The translations under genes and the position numbers were made by a program. A stretch of DNA of 14,258 nucleotides, taken from contig JAFPCL010000174.1 of the NCBI GenBank assembly GCA_017390225.1, positions 1 through 14,258 on the forward strand. Reading direction: 5' to 3'. The notes under the pieces were generated by a model, which worked only from the letters and a program-made list of their open reading frames with translations, was not told where the DNA came from and ran no database searches. Positions 5,579-13,634 of the stretch are shown here, piece after piece. Within the stretch, counting starts at the first letter, position 1; every line of letters starts with the position of its first letter. This DNA is from Clostridia bacterium. Its GTDB lineage: Bacteria > Bacillota > Clostridia > CAKSNL01 > HGM11501.

Positions 5579-7375
5579 TCAGTATGTGAAATTTGCGTAT
5601 ATGGCATCGCTTGCAGGGATTAGCTTTGCCACATCCGACCATACAAAAGCACCGGCGGCACGGGCACCTGTGGGCTTTTTCACACTCTTGGTCTTCTTTG
5701 ATGTAATGCCTTCTCGGGTGATGGAAATGAGCCTGCCTTTATCATCATAGAAAAGGATAAACAGCTGACCGGCATTGTTTTCAAAAGATTCTGCCGTCAC
5801 CGAAAAATTCTTGGAGGATTCTTTATAGGAGATATTCCAATAGGAACGCCACACGGCATAAAGGGTGAGATTGCCTTCCATTATGATTTTATCTCCGGCA
5901 AAAAACTCCGGCTTGGTTGCTGTAGGGGTTTTCGCCCAACCTAAAAACTCATGATAGGCAAGGGTAGGCTTAGATGTCGTGACCTCAACGGTGTAGGTCA
6001 CACAGGTGGGGATGGTGTGGAAATTTCCGTGGCCGCCGTTGGCATTGTAGATTAATTCACAGTGTGTGTTTTGAAACAGGGGACAAAGGTCGATTTTCCC
6101 TGTGACAGGGCAACCTTTTTCCGCGGGATCTTTGACCTGTCCGTAGTATAATACATGGTCATCGATGTAACTGCCATAAATATATCCCTTATCGCTTCCC
6201 GTGACATCCAGAAGTGTTTTGATTTCTTTGGTTTCGGGATGATAGGCATACAGGCAAAGAGCATCGTTGAAAATGACCCATCCGTCATAGGTGTCAATGC
6301 CGCCAAAGGTGGAAATGTAATAGCGGTTCGAATCGGTCCAGTTGAACCAAATGTTTTTGGTAACATGAATCGGCGTTTTTTCATGAGTTTTAAAATCAAT
6401 TGCAAAAAGACCTGTGGTGTAGTTGTTTGTGTCCAGCTCCAGGTGATACCAAACACCGCCAATATTGCGGAAGGGGGAGCGGTTATCATCCCAAAAATAA
6501 TTGACATATGTATTGTCGGTTGCTTTGTTGTCTGCCAGCCAATTATAATGGATATCTTGGTTATATGCGGAACTTTGCATTGTGGTATCGTCCAAAAGCA
6601 AAAAATGATGATAGGTCTGCCCTATGAAATCGGGCGTGGCATCATCCCATGTGAGGTCAATGTGATACCATTTACCGTCAAGCTCAACCATATTCCATGC
6701 GTGCATCATGTCGGGAGAAATGGCAGTTATACAGGGGATGCCCCAGCGAAGAAGGATTTCTTCAAAGACAACACAGTAAGCACGGCAAACACCGGTTTTA
6801 TTGTGCATCAATCCAAAAGCGGTGCTGGCGGCGTTGCCGGTGGAATACTCTGTGTCGTAGAAATAATGGGAAGCCATAAAGTCGTGCAAATGCAGGATTT
6901 TTTCCACATCGCTGAGATCGCCGTCTCCCAAATGCAACAGCTCTTCAATATACATATTGTATAATGTCTTGTTATTTTCATATTCTTCATTTGTCATGGT
7001 ATAGGTGGGATAAAAAGAGAAAATATAGCCATCCATGGTGGCATAGGAGCAAAAGTCCGTCATATCAAACAAATGGGCATCGCGGTTGACAACGGTGTAG
7101 AACAAGGCGGAAAAATCATCGATGGGAATATAATATTCATCCAGATAAATTTCTTCTGCTCGGTTTTCCAGCTCGACATACATATATTCAATGGCATCCT
7201 GATAGGTTTCCAATATGTTGGCATGCTCTTCCGGCGTGAGGTTATTGGGAAGATCGGCATAGGATAGGGTTTGTAAGGCGGGTTTATCCGAAAAATCTAT
7301 ATCGGCAGGTGCCGCCATGGTGGGGAAAGAAAATAAAGCAAAAATACAAAGAAGAATCGGAATGTGTTTTCGCAT
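5579..7375 (-). CDS. Secreted transglutaminase-like protein with an InlB-type repeat
   Basis: The protein has 598 residues, with GAAAGG at 7385-7390, 9 nt before the ATG. Residues 1-21 are a signal peptide ending TMAAPA. Residues 150-245 form a transglutaminase-like (papain-fold) core with the full triad: Cys197 in TGVCRAYC, His225 in MMHAWNMV and Asp240 in YHIDLTWDD. Residues 290-435 have repeated W/Y-rich strands resembling propeller-type blades. Residues 440-509 are one Listeria-Bacteroides (InlB B) repeat, recognisable from NANGG, FLGWAKTP and LTLYAVW. Residues 530-598 resemble the small C-terminal beta domain of clostridial surface proteins. In bacteria such domains act as peptidases or crosslinking enzymes on peptide or cell-wall substrates; the substrate here is unknown. 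It lies 35 bp after the stalk-protein gene and 53 bp before ypeB. Confidence 0.82.
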   Translation of the reverse strand: MRKHIPILLCIFALFSFPTMAAPADIDFSDKPALQTLSYADLPNNLTPEEHANILETYQDAIEYMYVELENRAEEIYLDEYYIPIDDFSALFYTVVNRDAHLFDMTDFCSYATMDGYIFSFYPTYTMTNEEYENNKTLYNMYIEELLHLGDGDLSDVEKILHLHDFMASHYFYDTEYSTGNAASTAFGLMHNKTGVCRAYCVVFEEILLRWGIPCITAISPDMMHAWNMVELDGKWYHIDLTWDDATPDFIGQTYHHFLLLDDTTMQSSAYNQDIHYNWLADNKATDNTYVNYFWDDNRSPFRNIGGVWYHLELDTNNYTTGLFAIDFKTHEKTPIHVTKNIWFNWTDSNRYYISTFGGIDTYDGWVIFNDALCLYAYHPETKEIKTLLDVTGSDKGYIYGSYIDDHVLYYGQVKDPAEKGCPVTGKIDLCPLFQNTHCELIYNANGGHGNFHTIPTCVTYTVEVTTSKPTLAYHEFLGWAKTPTATKPEFFAGDKIIMEGNLTLYAVWRSYWNISYKESSKNFSVTAESFENNAGQLFILFYDDKGRLISITREGITSKKTKSVKKPTGARAAGAFVWSDVAKLIPASDAIYANFTY

Positions 7376-7410
7376 ATAATAAATCCTTTCAAAAATATTC
7401 CATTGGATGA

Positions 7411-9288
7411 TTATTTAGCTATGTTAAAACTGTCAAAAAATTGGGTGCGAATCTCGTTGTGTCGTGTGCCGTCGTAGAGGGGGTGCACCGAAAAGCCGGC
7501 GCAAATATAATAGCTTTGGTCGCGGAAAACATAGACTCGGGTGCGACTATCTTTGCCGGTGGTTTCTATCATGCAGGCATTCTTGCCGCAAAAAGTAGTC
7601 GTATATTCTTTTGAAATCCGAAAATCCAAGGTGCTGTCGGCAATGTCTTTTTTTACGGCAGTGCAAGCTTTGTCCAATGTCGGATAAAGAGCAATCGGAT
7701 AGCGCGACACGAAAATAGCGGCATGGTTTGCGGCATCTGTCGCACGGAAACTATGGACACTTTGGGCAATTTCTTGCCAAGAAGCAGGCTTTTGAAAGGA
7801 CACTTTATTGTCAAACCACTGACAATTTGTGTAACGGATCCCATCCATGGCATCGGTGCGAAGCATCGTGCCGAGCTTTTGGGCATCCATGGGAAGAAAA
7901 CGGATGCTTTGCGACAAGCTTGAAGCAAGATTCTCATGATCGGAATCCATATCGTGAGCAATGCCGATGTTATAAAAATACGCATCTCGTTCAATGAAAA
8001 TATCATGATACAAATGCTTTGCGTCGCTTTCGGTGATGGTATAGGAATAAAGGTAAGCCTTTTGTCCATCAATCATGGTCTGTGAGATTTCGGAGAATAC
8101 AGCGGTTTTTTCAGAAAACAGGGCGCGGTTGTTGGCATAATCCGATTGCACCCAATCCCAAGCAGAGCTTCCGTCAAAGGCGGAATACATGGAAAGCTGC
8201 ACATAGCACTTTTTTTGGCTGTCGGTAAAAGAAATGTTATTCATAGCACTGATGTGCTCGCTGTATGCGCCGGGAACTTGCAAGGTGATGCCAAGGTCGG
8301 GGCTTCGATACCAACGAAGGGCGGTTTTTTTGTCTGCGTCGGATAAATCTTCCACAGAGTCATCGAAAGTGAAATCCAAAGAATCTAAAATTTTGAAGAG
8401 GGAGGATAGCGTTTCGCTGTCGATTTCATGGTTGACCGATAAAGCAACGGTAAGTTTATAATCGCCGTGGATGTAAGTGCGTTCATCGGCATAAAGTGTG
8501 TAGTGGGAAGAACCTGTTTTGTACTGAATATGGGCATAGGGAATATTCGAGGGCGTGTGATGGATATCCAAATGACTGACGGTTGCATAATTTCCAATGG
8601 AGCGATAGCTCCCCAAAGCATCCTCTGCGGTGCTTTCTAAAAGCCGAGGCGCAACACGAATCGTAACGGTGCCGTCGAGGTCTTTTAGAGAAAATACGTG
8701 TGTTCTGCCGTCGAAGGAGCGCTCCGTTAAAAGCAATCGGTCAGACCTGTCCATCGACCATCCACCGACAAAGCTGTCACCCAAACGGGGCTTTTGCGAG
8801 CTTTTCAAAAGCATGGCATAGTCGATACTGCTTTTGGGTGCAATATTGGTTTTGCGGACAAGCACCGATGCTGTCTTTTCATCATACAAAACTTCAGCAC
8901 CGAAATTTTCCGCAATAAAACGAATCGGCACCATGGTTGTGCCACCGATGAGTGCAGGCGGCAAGAGAAGCTGTGCCGGGGCATCGTTGACATAGGCAGC
9001 GGTGCTTCCGATTGTGAGGGAAAGGACGGTATTTGCAGATGAAACCGTGATATCGGCATTTTCGGGATTCCATGCCACATAAGCACCGAAAGCTTCGGAG
9101 ATAATACGTAAGGGAACCAGTGTGGTTCCGTTTTCCGTGTAGGGGGCTACAGAGGTGACGGCTTTTCCGTTGACGGAAAGAGAATCCGAACCAATCCGAA
9201 AAGAAATCTCGGTGACGTCGGCGGCATGAACCAAAAGAACAAAACAAAGGGTTGTCAGAACGGTTAAACAAAGAAGACGAATTTTCAT
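7411..9288 (-). CDS. Secreted copper-amine-oxidase-N (stalk) protein with similar C-terminal modules
   Basis: The protein has 625 residues, with AGGT at 9297-9300 as ribosome binding site. Residues 1-22 are a signal peptide. Residues 28-146 are a double copper amine oxidase N-terminal (stalk) domain with the typical signatures TTLVPLRIISEAFGA (55-69) and TTMVPIRFIAENFGA (117-131). This is the non-catalytic cell-surface domain common in Clostridia, and no amine oxidase catalytic domain is present. The rest appears to contain three diverged copies of one alpha/beta unit (about 205-308, 330-465 and 493-624). Copies two and three each start with a V-P or K-P strand and have an Y/F-Y-x-I/A-G-F/I strand before a final helix ending near F-x-S/D-S. 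They recall PsbP-like folds, but I am not sure of the family. It is the first gene of the operon that ends with ypeB. Confidence 0.78.
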   Translation of the reverse strand: MKIRLLCLTVLTTLCFVLLVHAADVTEISFRIGSDSLSVNGKAVTSVAPYTENGTTLVPLRIISEAFGAYVAWNPENADITVSSANTVLSLTIGSTAAYVNDAPAQLLLPPALIGGTTMVPIRFIAENFGAEVLYDEKTASVLVRKTNIAPKSSIDYAMLLKSSQKPRLGDSFVGGWSMDRSDRLLLTERSFDGRTHVFSLKDLDGTVTIRVAPRLLESTAEDALGSYRSIGNYATVSHLDIHHTPSNIPYAHIQYKTGSSHYTLYADERTYIHGDYKLTVALSVNHEIDSETLSSLFKILDSLDFTFDDSVEDLSDADKKTALRWYRSPDLGITLQVPGAYSEHISAMNNISFTDSQKKCYVQLSMYSAFDGSSAWDWVQSDYANNRALFSEKTAVFSEISQTMIDGQKAYLYSYTITESDAKHLYHDIFIERDAYFYNIGIAHDMDSDHENLASSLSQSIRFLPMDAQKLGTMLRTDAMDGIRYTNCQWFDNKVSFQKPASWQEIAQSVHSFRATDAANHAAIFVSRYPIALYPTLDKACTAVKKDIADSTLDFRISKEYTTTFCGKNACMIETTGKDSRTRVYVFRDQSYYICAGFSVHPLYDGTRHNEIRTQFFDSFNIAK

Positions 9289-9334
9289 GTTTTTCGACCT
9301 GCTTTCTTTAATCTTTGGAGCATATATTCATTTT

Positions 9335-9363
9335 ATTATATCATATAAAAAATACAAAAGCAA
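9335..9363 (-). promoter_or_regulatory. Promoter of the stalk protein-transglutaminase-ypeB operon
   Basis: Read on the minus strand, TTGCTT (9363-9358) and TATAAT (9340-9335) are 17 bp apart, with TGA just before the -10 box. It predicts a start near 9328 and a leader of about 40 nt. I see no comparable promoter before the second or third gene of the operon. Confidence 0.75.
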
Positions 9364-9368
9364 GAAAT

Positions 9369-9414
9369 ATTTTTATAAGCTATATGGAAAAATTTTTATA
9401 AGCTATATGGAAAA
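9369..9414. repeat. Two tandem copies of a 23-bp repeat next to a promoter
   Basis: The unit ATTTTTATAAGCTATATGG plus AAAA occurs twice without a gap (9369-9391 and 9392-9414), identical over the whole 23 bp. The pair sits 5 bp upstream of the -35 box of the minus-strand promoter and overlaps one arm of the terminator at 9411-9450. The period of about two helical turns would place two protein sites on the same DNA face. Confidence 0.7.
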
Positions 9415-9450
9415 AGACGTAGTGGTCTTTAAAAACTACTACGTCTTTTT
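9411..9450 (-). terminator. Terminator of the hom-thrB-lysC-rlmB operon
   Basis: A 13-bp perfect stem (9411-9423 with 9438-9450) has A-rich and T-rich outer arms. On the minus strand it follows the rlmB stop by 19 bp and ends in CTTTTT. Its symmetry means it could also stop plus-strand transcription. Confidence 0.85.
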
Positions 9451-9469
9451 TAATTAAATTTTCGAAAAA

Positions 9470-10207
9470 TCAGAAGCTTTTTCTGGTACGTGCCGCTTCA
9501 TACATCAAAAGAGCGGCGGCAACGGATGCATTCAAGGATTCAATTTGTCCTTGCATGGGGATGCGCACCAGTTCATCACAGGATTCACGCACCAGGCGTG
9601 CAAGGCCTTCGCCTTCGTTGCCGATGCAAAGAGCCAAAGGACCTGTGAATTTTGTTTCCGTCATGCTTTTTTCTGCCGTGCCGTCAGCGCCAATTACCCA
9701 CACGCCTTCTTTTTGCAGAAAGCGAATGGCTTGACTTAAATTCGTGACACGGGCGATGGGCGTGTATTCCAAAGCACCGGCAGAGCACTTGGCAACGGTG
9801 GCAGTGAGCCCGACACTTTCGTGCTTGGGAATGACGACCCCGTGGACACCGGCGGCATTTGCCGTTCGGATGATACTGCCTAAGTTGTGCGGATCGGTCA
9901 AACGATCGCACAGAACCAGAAGCGGCTGTTCATCTTTTTCCCGTGCTTTTTCCAGAATATCCTCCAAAGAGCAATATTCATGCACGGCGGCAAAGGCAAT
10001 TACGCCTTGGTGTGCGCCTGTTTCACTCATGGAATCCAGTGCCTGCACATCCACGTTTTTGATAACGACGCCGTTTTTCTTTGCCAATTTAAAAATTTTG
10101 GCAAGGGTGGGGTCGTAGTCGCCGTTTCTCAGATACAGCTTATCAATCTGCCGTCCGGCACGCAGGGCTTCAATGACAGGGTTTCTGCCTTCTATTCTGT
10201 CCTGCAC
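9470..10207 (-). CDS. rlmB: 23S rRNA 2'-O-ribose methyltransferase RlmB (TrmH/SpoU family)
   Basis: The protein has 245 residues and starts with GTG (10207-10205). GGAGGG at 10215-10220 lies 7 nt upstream, inside the end of the preceding gene. RlmB methylates the 2'-OH of a guanosine (G2251 in E. coli numbering) in the peptidyl-transferase region of 23S rRNA, using S-adenosylmethionine. Residues 1-75 are the L30e-like RNA-binding domain, with the typical opening IEGRNPVIEAL. The SPOUT domain follows, with motif 1 DPHNLGSIIRTANAAG (105-120, catalytic-type Arg114), motif 2 CIGNEGEGL (194-202) and motif 3 IPMQGQIESLNASVAAALLMYE (216-237). Length and motifs are normal. It begins 3 bp after the lysC stop, so its translation is coupled to an amino-acid operon. 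Confidence 0.93.
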   Translation of the reverse strand: MQDRIEGRNPVIEALRAGRQIDKLYLRNGDYDPTLAKIFKLAKKNGVVIKNVDVQALDSMSETGAHQGVIAFAAVHEYCSLEDILEKAREKDEQPLLVLCDRLTDPHNLGSIIRTANAAGVHGVVIPKHESVGLTATVAKCSAGALEYTPIARVTNLSQAIRFLQKEGVWVIGADGTAEKSMTETKFTGPLALCIGNEGEGLARLVRESCDELVRIPMQGQIESLNASVAAALLMYEAARTRKSF

Positions 10208-10210
10208 CGA

Positions 10211-11419
10211 TCAGCCCTCCAAACGGAACTGATCGTGGATGGCGCTGACAGCAAGGTTTGCCTTGTCGCGGTCGATCAAAACGGAAACCTTGATTTCGCT
10301 GGTGCAGATCATATGGATGTTGATGCCGCTGTTGTAGAGGGCTTCGAACATGGTGGAAGCAACACCGGCGTGGCTGACCATACCGGCACCGACAATGGAT
10401 ACTTTGGAAACGTCGTCACGGGTGGAGATGTTTTCGGCAACGATACCGGGGCAGGTCTTGAGTGCTTCTACGGCTTCTTCCATGTGGGCGGTGGCAACGG
10501 TGAAGGAGATATCCTTCTTGCCGTCTCTGCCGATGGATTGCAGAATCATATCAATATTGATTTCGTGCTGTGCCAATGTGGCAAAAATACGGAATGCGTT
10601 GCCCGGTTCATCGGGAATATCAACGATAGAAATACGAGCTACGTCGTTGTCTTTGGTTACGCCTCTTACTAATAATTTTTCCACTTTTTCTACCTCCTTA
10701 ACCATGGTACCCGGCTCGCGGGTCAGGCTGCTTAAAACTTCTAATTTGATATTATATTTCTTTGCAAGCTCAACGGAGCGGTTGTGCAATACGTTGGCAC
10801 CTAAGGATGCAAGCTCCAGCATTTCATCATAGGAAATGTCGTCTAGCTTTTTGGCGCCTTTGCAAATACGGGGGTCGGTGGTGTAGACACCGTTGACGTC
10901 GGTGTAAATCTGGCAGAGGTCGGCATGCAGGGCAGCTGCTAAGGCAACGGCCGTGGTGTCGGAACCGCCGCGACCCAAGGTGGTGATGTCATCGTATTTG
11001 TTGATGCCTTGGAAACCGGCAACGATGACGATGTTTTTCTTGTCCAATTCCATGGAAAGACGTTCGGTGTTGATGCGGTGGATTTTGGCGGCAGAATAGT
11101 GAGAGCTGGTCTGGATGCCTGCCTGCCATCCGGTGAGGGAAACAACGGGATAGCCCAAAGATTCAATGGTCATGGCAAGAAGAGCCATGGAAATCTGTTC
11201 ACCGGCGGAGAGGAGCACGTCCATTTCGCGGCGAGAGGGCTTGAGGTTTACCTCACGGGCTTTTTCAATAAAATCATCCGTGGTGTCGCCTTGGGCAGAT
11301 ACGACAACGACGACTTGATTTCCGGCAGCGTAGGTTTTCGTGATGATATCCGCAACGTTTTTAAGGCGCTCGGCATCTTTCACGGAGCTACCGCCGAATT
11401 TTTGTACGATTAAGCTCAT
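10211..11419 (-). CDS. lysC: Aspartokinase (class II type, two ACT domains)
   Basis: This 402-residue protein catalyses ATP-dependent phosphorylation of L-aspartate, the first step towards lysine, threonine and methionine. KFGGSS at 7-12 is the ATP/aspartate-binding signature. GFQG at 135-138 and TLGRGGSDTTA at 147-157 are further kinase motifs. Two ACT domains (about 262-335 and 338-400) provide feedback control. The length fits the monofunctional lysine/threonine-sensitive enzymes of Bacillus and Clostridia; there is no fused homoserine dehydrogenase. The ATG overlaps the thrB stop as ATGA, and AAAGGA at 11429-11434 is its ribosome binding site. A second strong ribosome binding site inside the gene suggests that a shorter beta subunit is made as well. 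Which amino acid inhibits it cannot be read from the sequence. Confidence 0.95.
   Translation of the reverse strand: MSLIVQKFGGSSVKDAERLKNVADIITKTYAAGNQVVVVVSAQGDTTDDFIEKAREVNLKPSRREMDVLLSAGEQISMALLAMTIESLGYPVVSLTGWQAGIQTSSHYSAAKIHRINTERLSMELDKKNIVIVAGFQGINKYDDITTLGRGGSDTTAVALAAALHADLCQIYTDVNGVYTTDPRICKGAKKLDDISYDEMLELASLGANVLHNRSVELAKKYNIKLEVLSSLTREPGTMVKEVEKVEKLLVRGVTKDNDVARISIVDIPDEPGNAFRIFATLAQHEINIDMILQSIGRDGKKDISFTVATAHMEEAVEALKTCPGIVAENISTRDDVSKVSIVGAGMVSHAGVASTMFEALYNSGINIHMICTSEIKVSVLIDRDKANLAVSAIHDQFRLEG
10682..10699 (-). promoter_or_regulatory. Internal ribosome binding site and GTG start in lysC (beta subunit)
   Basis: On the minus strand AAGGAGG (10699-10693) lies 8 nt before an in-frame GTG (10684-10682), codon 246 of the aspartokinase gene. 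Initiation there would give a protein of about 157 residues consisting of the two ACT domains. Bacillus aspartokinase II is known to make such a beta subunit from an in-frame internal start at a similar place. This site is a better match to the 16S rRNA end than the main start of the gene. Confidence 0.75.
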
Positions 11420-12336
11420 GAATGATCGTCCTTTCTGTAATCATTTTGAATCACGGCGCCCGAAATATCGGGACGCAGTGTTTTCACCTGTAAATCAATG
11501 TTTTGCTCGGAAAAATAGGCACGGAGGTCGCTTTCAAGCTGTGGTGCGGTTTTGTCCGCAAGCACACCGATGGTGGAGCCTGAGCCGCTGAGATAAGCAC
11601 CCAGTGCTCCCATGTCCGTGATGGTTTGAAACAAATTTTCGGGAAGCGCATAAGACGGCAAGCGATAGGGCTGATGCAGTCTGTCTTTTAAAGCTTCTTT
11701 TAAACTGACGGTGTTGCCGTTCATTAAAGAGGCGACTAAAAGTGCCGCATGTGCTGTGTTGAAAGCCGCATCCTTGTGGGACACGGTTTCAGGAAGCCCT
11801 TTTCGGCTGTTTGCCGTTTTTGTGGTGTAGGGCGGAATCAGCATGATCATGCGAATTCCCTGTGGCAAGCGCGCCCGTGACCATGTGACCCGCTCTCCGT
11901 CCCAGTAGGAAACACCGATGCCACCCAAAAAGCAAGGAACCACGTTATCGGGGTGTCCTTCCATTTTCGTTGCCAGATGAATGAGCTCGCTTCGGTTTAA
12001 AGGTGAACCTAAAAGCTTATTGGCACCGACCATGCCGCCGATGATACAGGCGGCGCTGGAGCCGAGTCCACGGGAAGCGGGAATGGTGTTCTTCTCTTTG
12101 ATGTAGAAGAAGGGACAAGGTTTGCCGCAGGCTTCGTATACACGGGCGGCGGCACAGCGAATCAGGTTGTTTTCCACGGAAAAGGGATTTTGCGTGCGAA
12201 TATTATTTTGAATAATGATATTCGATCCTTCGATTTGTTCGATTTCAATGTAGTTATACAGCCCCAGTGCAATTCCGATACAGTCAAAGCCGGGCCCCAT
12301 GTTTGCGGAGGTTGCCGGCACACGCACTTTTACCAT
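11416..12336 (-). CDS. thrB: Homoserine kinase
   Basis: The protein has 306 residues, with AAGGAAA at 12344-12350, 7 nt before the ATG. It phosphorylates homoserine with ATP, the step before threonine synthase. It is a GHMP kinase with all three motifs: PATSANMGPGFDC (7-19), the ATP-binding PASRGLGSSAA (86-96) and the C-terminal glycine-rich GAYLSGSGST. EGHPDN, conserved in homoserine kinases, is also present. The length is normal. It lies 17 bp after the homoserine dehydrogenase gene and its stop overlaps the lysC start by 4 bp, which points to translational coupling. Threonine synthase (thrC) is not in this operon as far as the window shows. Confidence 0.95.
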   Translation of the reverse strand: MVKVRVPATSANMGPGFDCIGIALGLYNYIEIEQIEGSNIIIQNNIRTQNPFSVENNLIRCAAARVYEACGKPCPFFYIKEKNTIPASRGLGSSAACIIGGMVGANKLLGSPLNRSELIHLATKMEGHPDNVVPCFLGGIGVSYWDGERVTWSRARLPQGIRMIMLIPPYTTKTANSRKGLPETVSHKDAAFNTAHAALLVASLMNGNTVSLKEALKDRLHQPYRLPSYALPENLFQTITDMGALGAYLSGSGSTIGVLADKTAPQLESDLRAYFSEQNIDLQVKTLRPDISGAVIQNDYRKDDHS

Positions 12337-12353
12337 ATAAACATTTCCTTCCC

Positions 12354-13559
12354 TTACGCCAGATAAATCGACTTAATCAGTTTATCACCGAGCTTTGCTG
12401 CTTTTTCGGCAAAGTCAGCTTCCGAAACGGCATCAATGGTGAAGGCGATTTCGTTCGGAGCTTTCGGCGTGGTGGCGGAGGAAATACAGGTAAATAATGC
12501 TTTTACGTCCTCTGCGGCATCGGAAGAAACGCGAATCATACGACGAGATGCGGAAGAAGATACATCGGCAAAAACATCTTCATCGGTACGCTTCCAAGTG
12601 GGCGGAATGGAAATCTTGCCCGTGGTAGCGGCAATGACGTCGGAAACAACGGCACTTGCCGTGGGAAGCTTTCCTGCACCGCGACCGTAGAACATACAGT
12701 CGCCGATGGCATTGCCTGTGACCAAAATGGCATTGAATACGTCTTCTACGGAGTATAGCGGATGGTCGTGGGGGATGACCATGGGGGCAACGCGGCAATA
12801 TGCCTTGCCGTCTTTGACACTGCTGTAGCCGACCAGCTTCACGGAAGAGCGAAGGCTTTCTGCAAAGGCAACATCGATTTCGTCAATGCCCGTGATCCCT
12901 TCGGTGGGAATGCGGGAGAAATCCACGTGCTTGCCGCAGGCAAGAGAAGTGAGAATCGCAATCTTACGGCAGGTGTCATATCCCAAAACGTCGGCATCGG
13001 GATTGGCTTCTGCGTAGCCCTTCTTTTGTGCTTCGGCAAGCGCATCGGCAAAGGATGCACCACAGGAAAACATCTGTGTTAAAATATAGTTGGTTGTGCC
13101 GTTGAGTATGCCCATAATTTCGGAAATTTCATTTCCTGCCAGACATTCTTTGAGGGGCATAATAATCGGAATACCGCCGCCGACACTGGCTTCAAACAAA
13201 AAGCTGACACCGTTTTCTTCTGCAAGCGCCATGAGCTCAGGCCCTTTGGCGGCAACCAGCTCCTTGTTGGAGGTGACATAGCTTTTGCCGGACTTCATGG
13301 CACGGCAAGCAAAGGTGAAGGCAGGCTCTGTGCCGCCCATGGTTTCGACGACCAGACCAATTTCCTTGTCGTTGATGATATCATCCACGTTTTTGGTGAA
13401 TTTATGTGCTTCCGGATGGTCGGGGAATTCCCGCAAATCCAGAATGCGCTCTACGGTGATCGCTTCGCCGGCACGGGTGGCAATACCTGCCGCATTGGTG
13501 ACGAGAACTTCATACACACCGGAGCCGACAGTGCCATATCCCATAATGGCAATTTTCAT
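12354..13559 (-). CDS. hom: Homoserine dehydrogenase
   Basis: I set the start at ATG 13559, giving 401 residues. GAAAGG at 13569-13574 is 9 nt upstream, and the next in-frame ATG (13568) touches that site. The frame stays open to 13826, but the extra part contains the promoter and lacks coding character. The enzyme reduces aspartate semialdehyde to homoserine with NAD(P)H. Residues 1-14 carry the Rossmann motif GYGTVGSG. NKELVA (98-103) and NGTTNYIL (153-160) are family motifs. NPDADVLGYDTCRKIAIL (186-203) is the substrate region, with Asp195 and Lys199. YGRGAGKLPTASAVVSD (291-307) closes the catalytic part. Residues 338-401 look like a degenerate ACT domain. It is the first gene of the hom-thrB-lysC-rlmB operon. 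Confidence 0.95.
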   Translation of the reverse strand: MKIAIMGYGTVGSGVYEVLVTNAAGIATRAGEAITVERILDLREFPDHPEAHKFTKNVDDIINDKEIGLVVETMGGTEPAFTFACRAMKSGKSYVTSNKELVAAKGPELMALAEENGVSFLFEASVGGGIPIIMPLKECLAGNEISEIMGILNGTTNYILTQMFSCGASFADALAEAQKKGYAEANPDADVLGYDTCRKIAILTSLACGKHVDFSRIPTEGITGIDEIDVAFAESLRSSVKLVGYSSVKDGKAYCRVAPMVIPHDHPLYSVEDVFNAILVTGNAIGDCMFYGRGAGKLPTASAVVSDVIAATTGKISIPPTWKRTDEDVFADVSSSASRRMIRVSSDAAEDVKALFTCISSATTPKAPNEIAFTIDAVSEADFAEKAAKLGDKLIKSIYLA

Positions 13560-13595
13560 AAAGGTCATCCTTTCTCTATTTTGTAAATAATGGTT

Positions 13596-13624
13596 AGTAT
13601 AACACAAAATTGTTTTCAAGTCAA
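13596..13624 (-). promoter_or_regulatory. Promoter of the hom-thrB-lysC-rlmB operon
   Basis: On the minus strand TTGACT (13624-13619) and TATACT (13601-13596) are 17 bp apart, with TGT just before the -10 box. Transcription should start near 13589, only about 30 nt before the hom ATG. That leaves no room for a T-box or riboswitch leader between promoter and gene. Confidence 0.85.
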
Positions 13625-13634
13625 CCCGTAACCA

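Noticed and set aside
6155..6964. 269-residue plus-strand reading frame opposite the transglutaminase-like gene
   Set aside because: It is the complement of a clearly coding minus-strand gene with an intact catalytic triad. It lacks a ribosome binding site and its sequence looks like an antisense shadow.
7411..9288. Copper amine oxidase enzyme
   Set aside because: Only the non-catalytic N-terminal stalk domain is present. No catalytic domain or topaquinone tyrosine motif follows.
9887..10672. 261-residue plus-strand reading frame opposite rlmB and lysC
   Set aside because: It crosses the boundary of two well-identified minus-strand genes and has no supporting ribosome binding site or domain.
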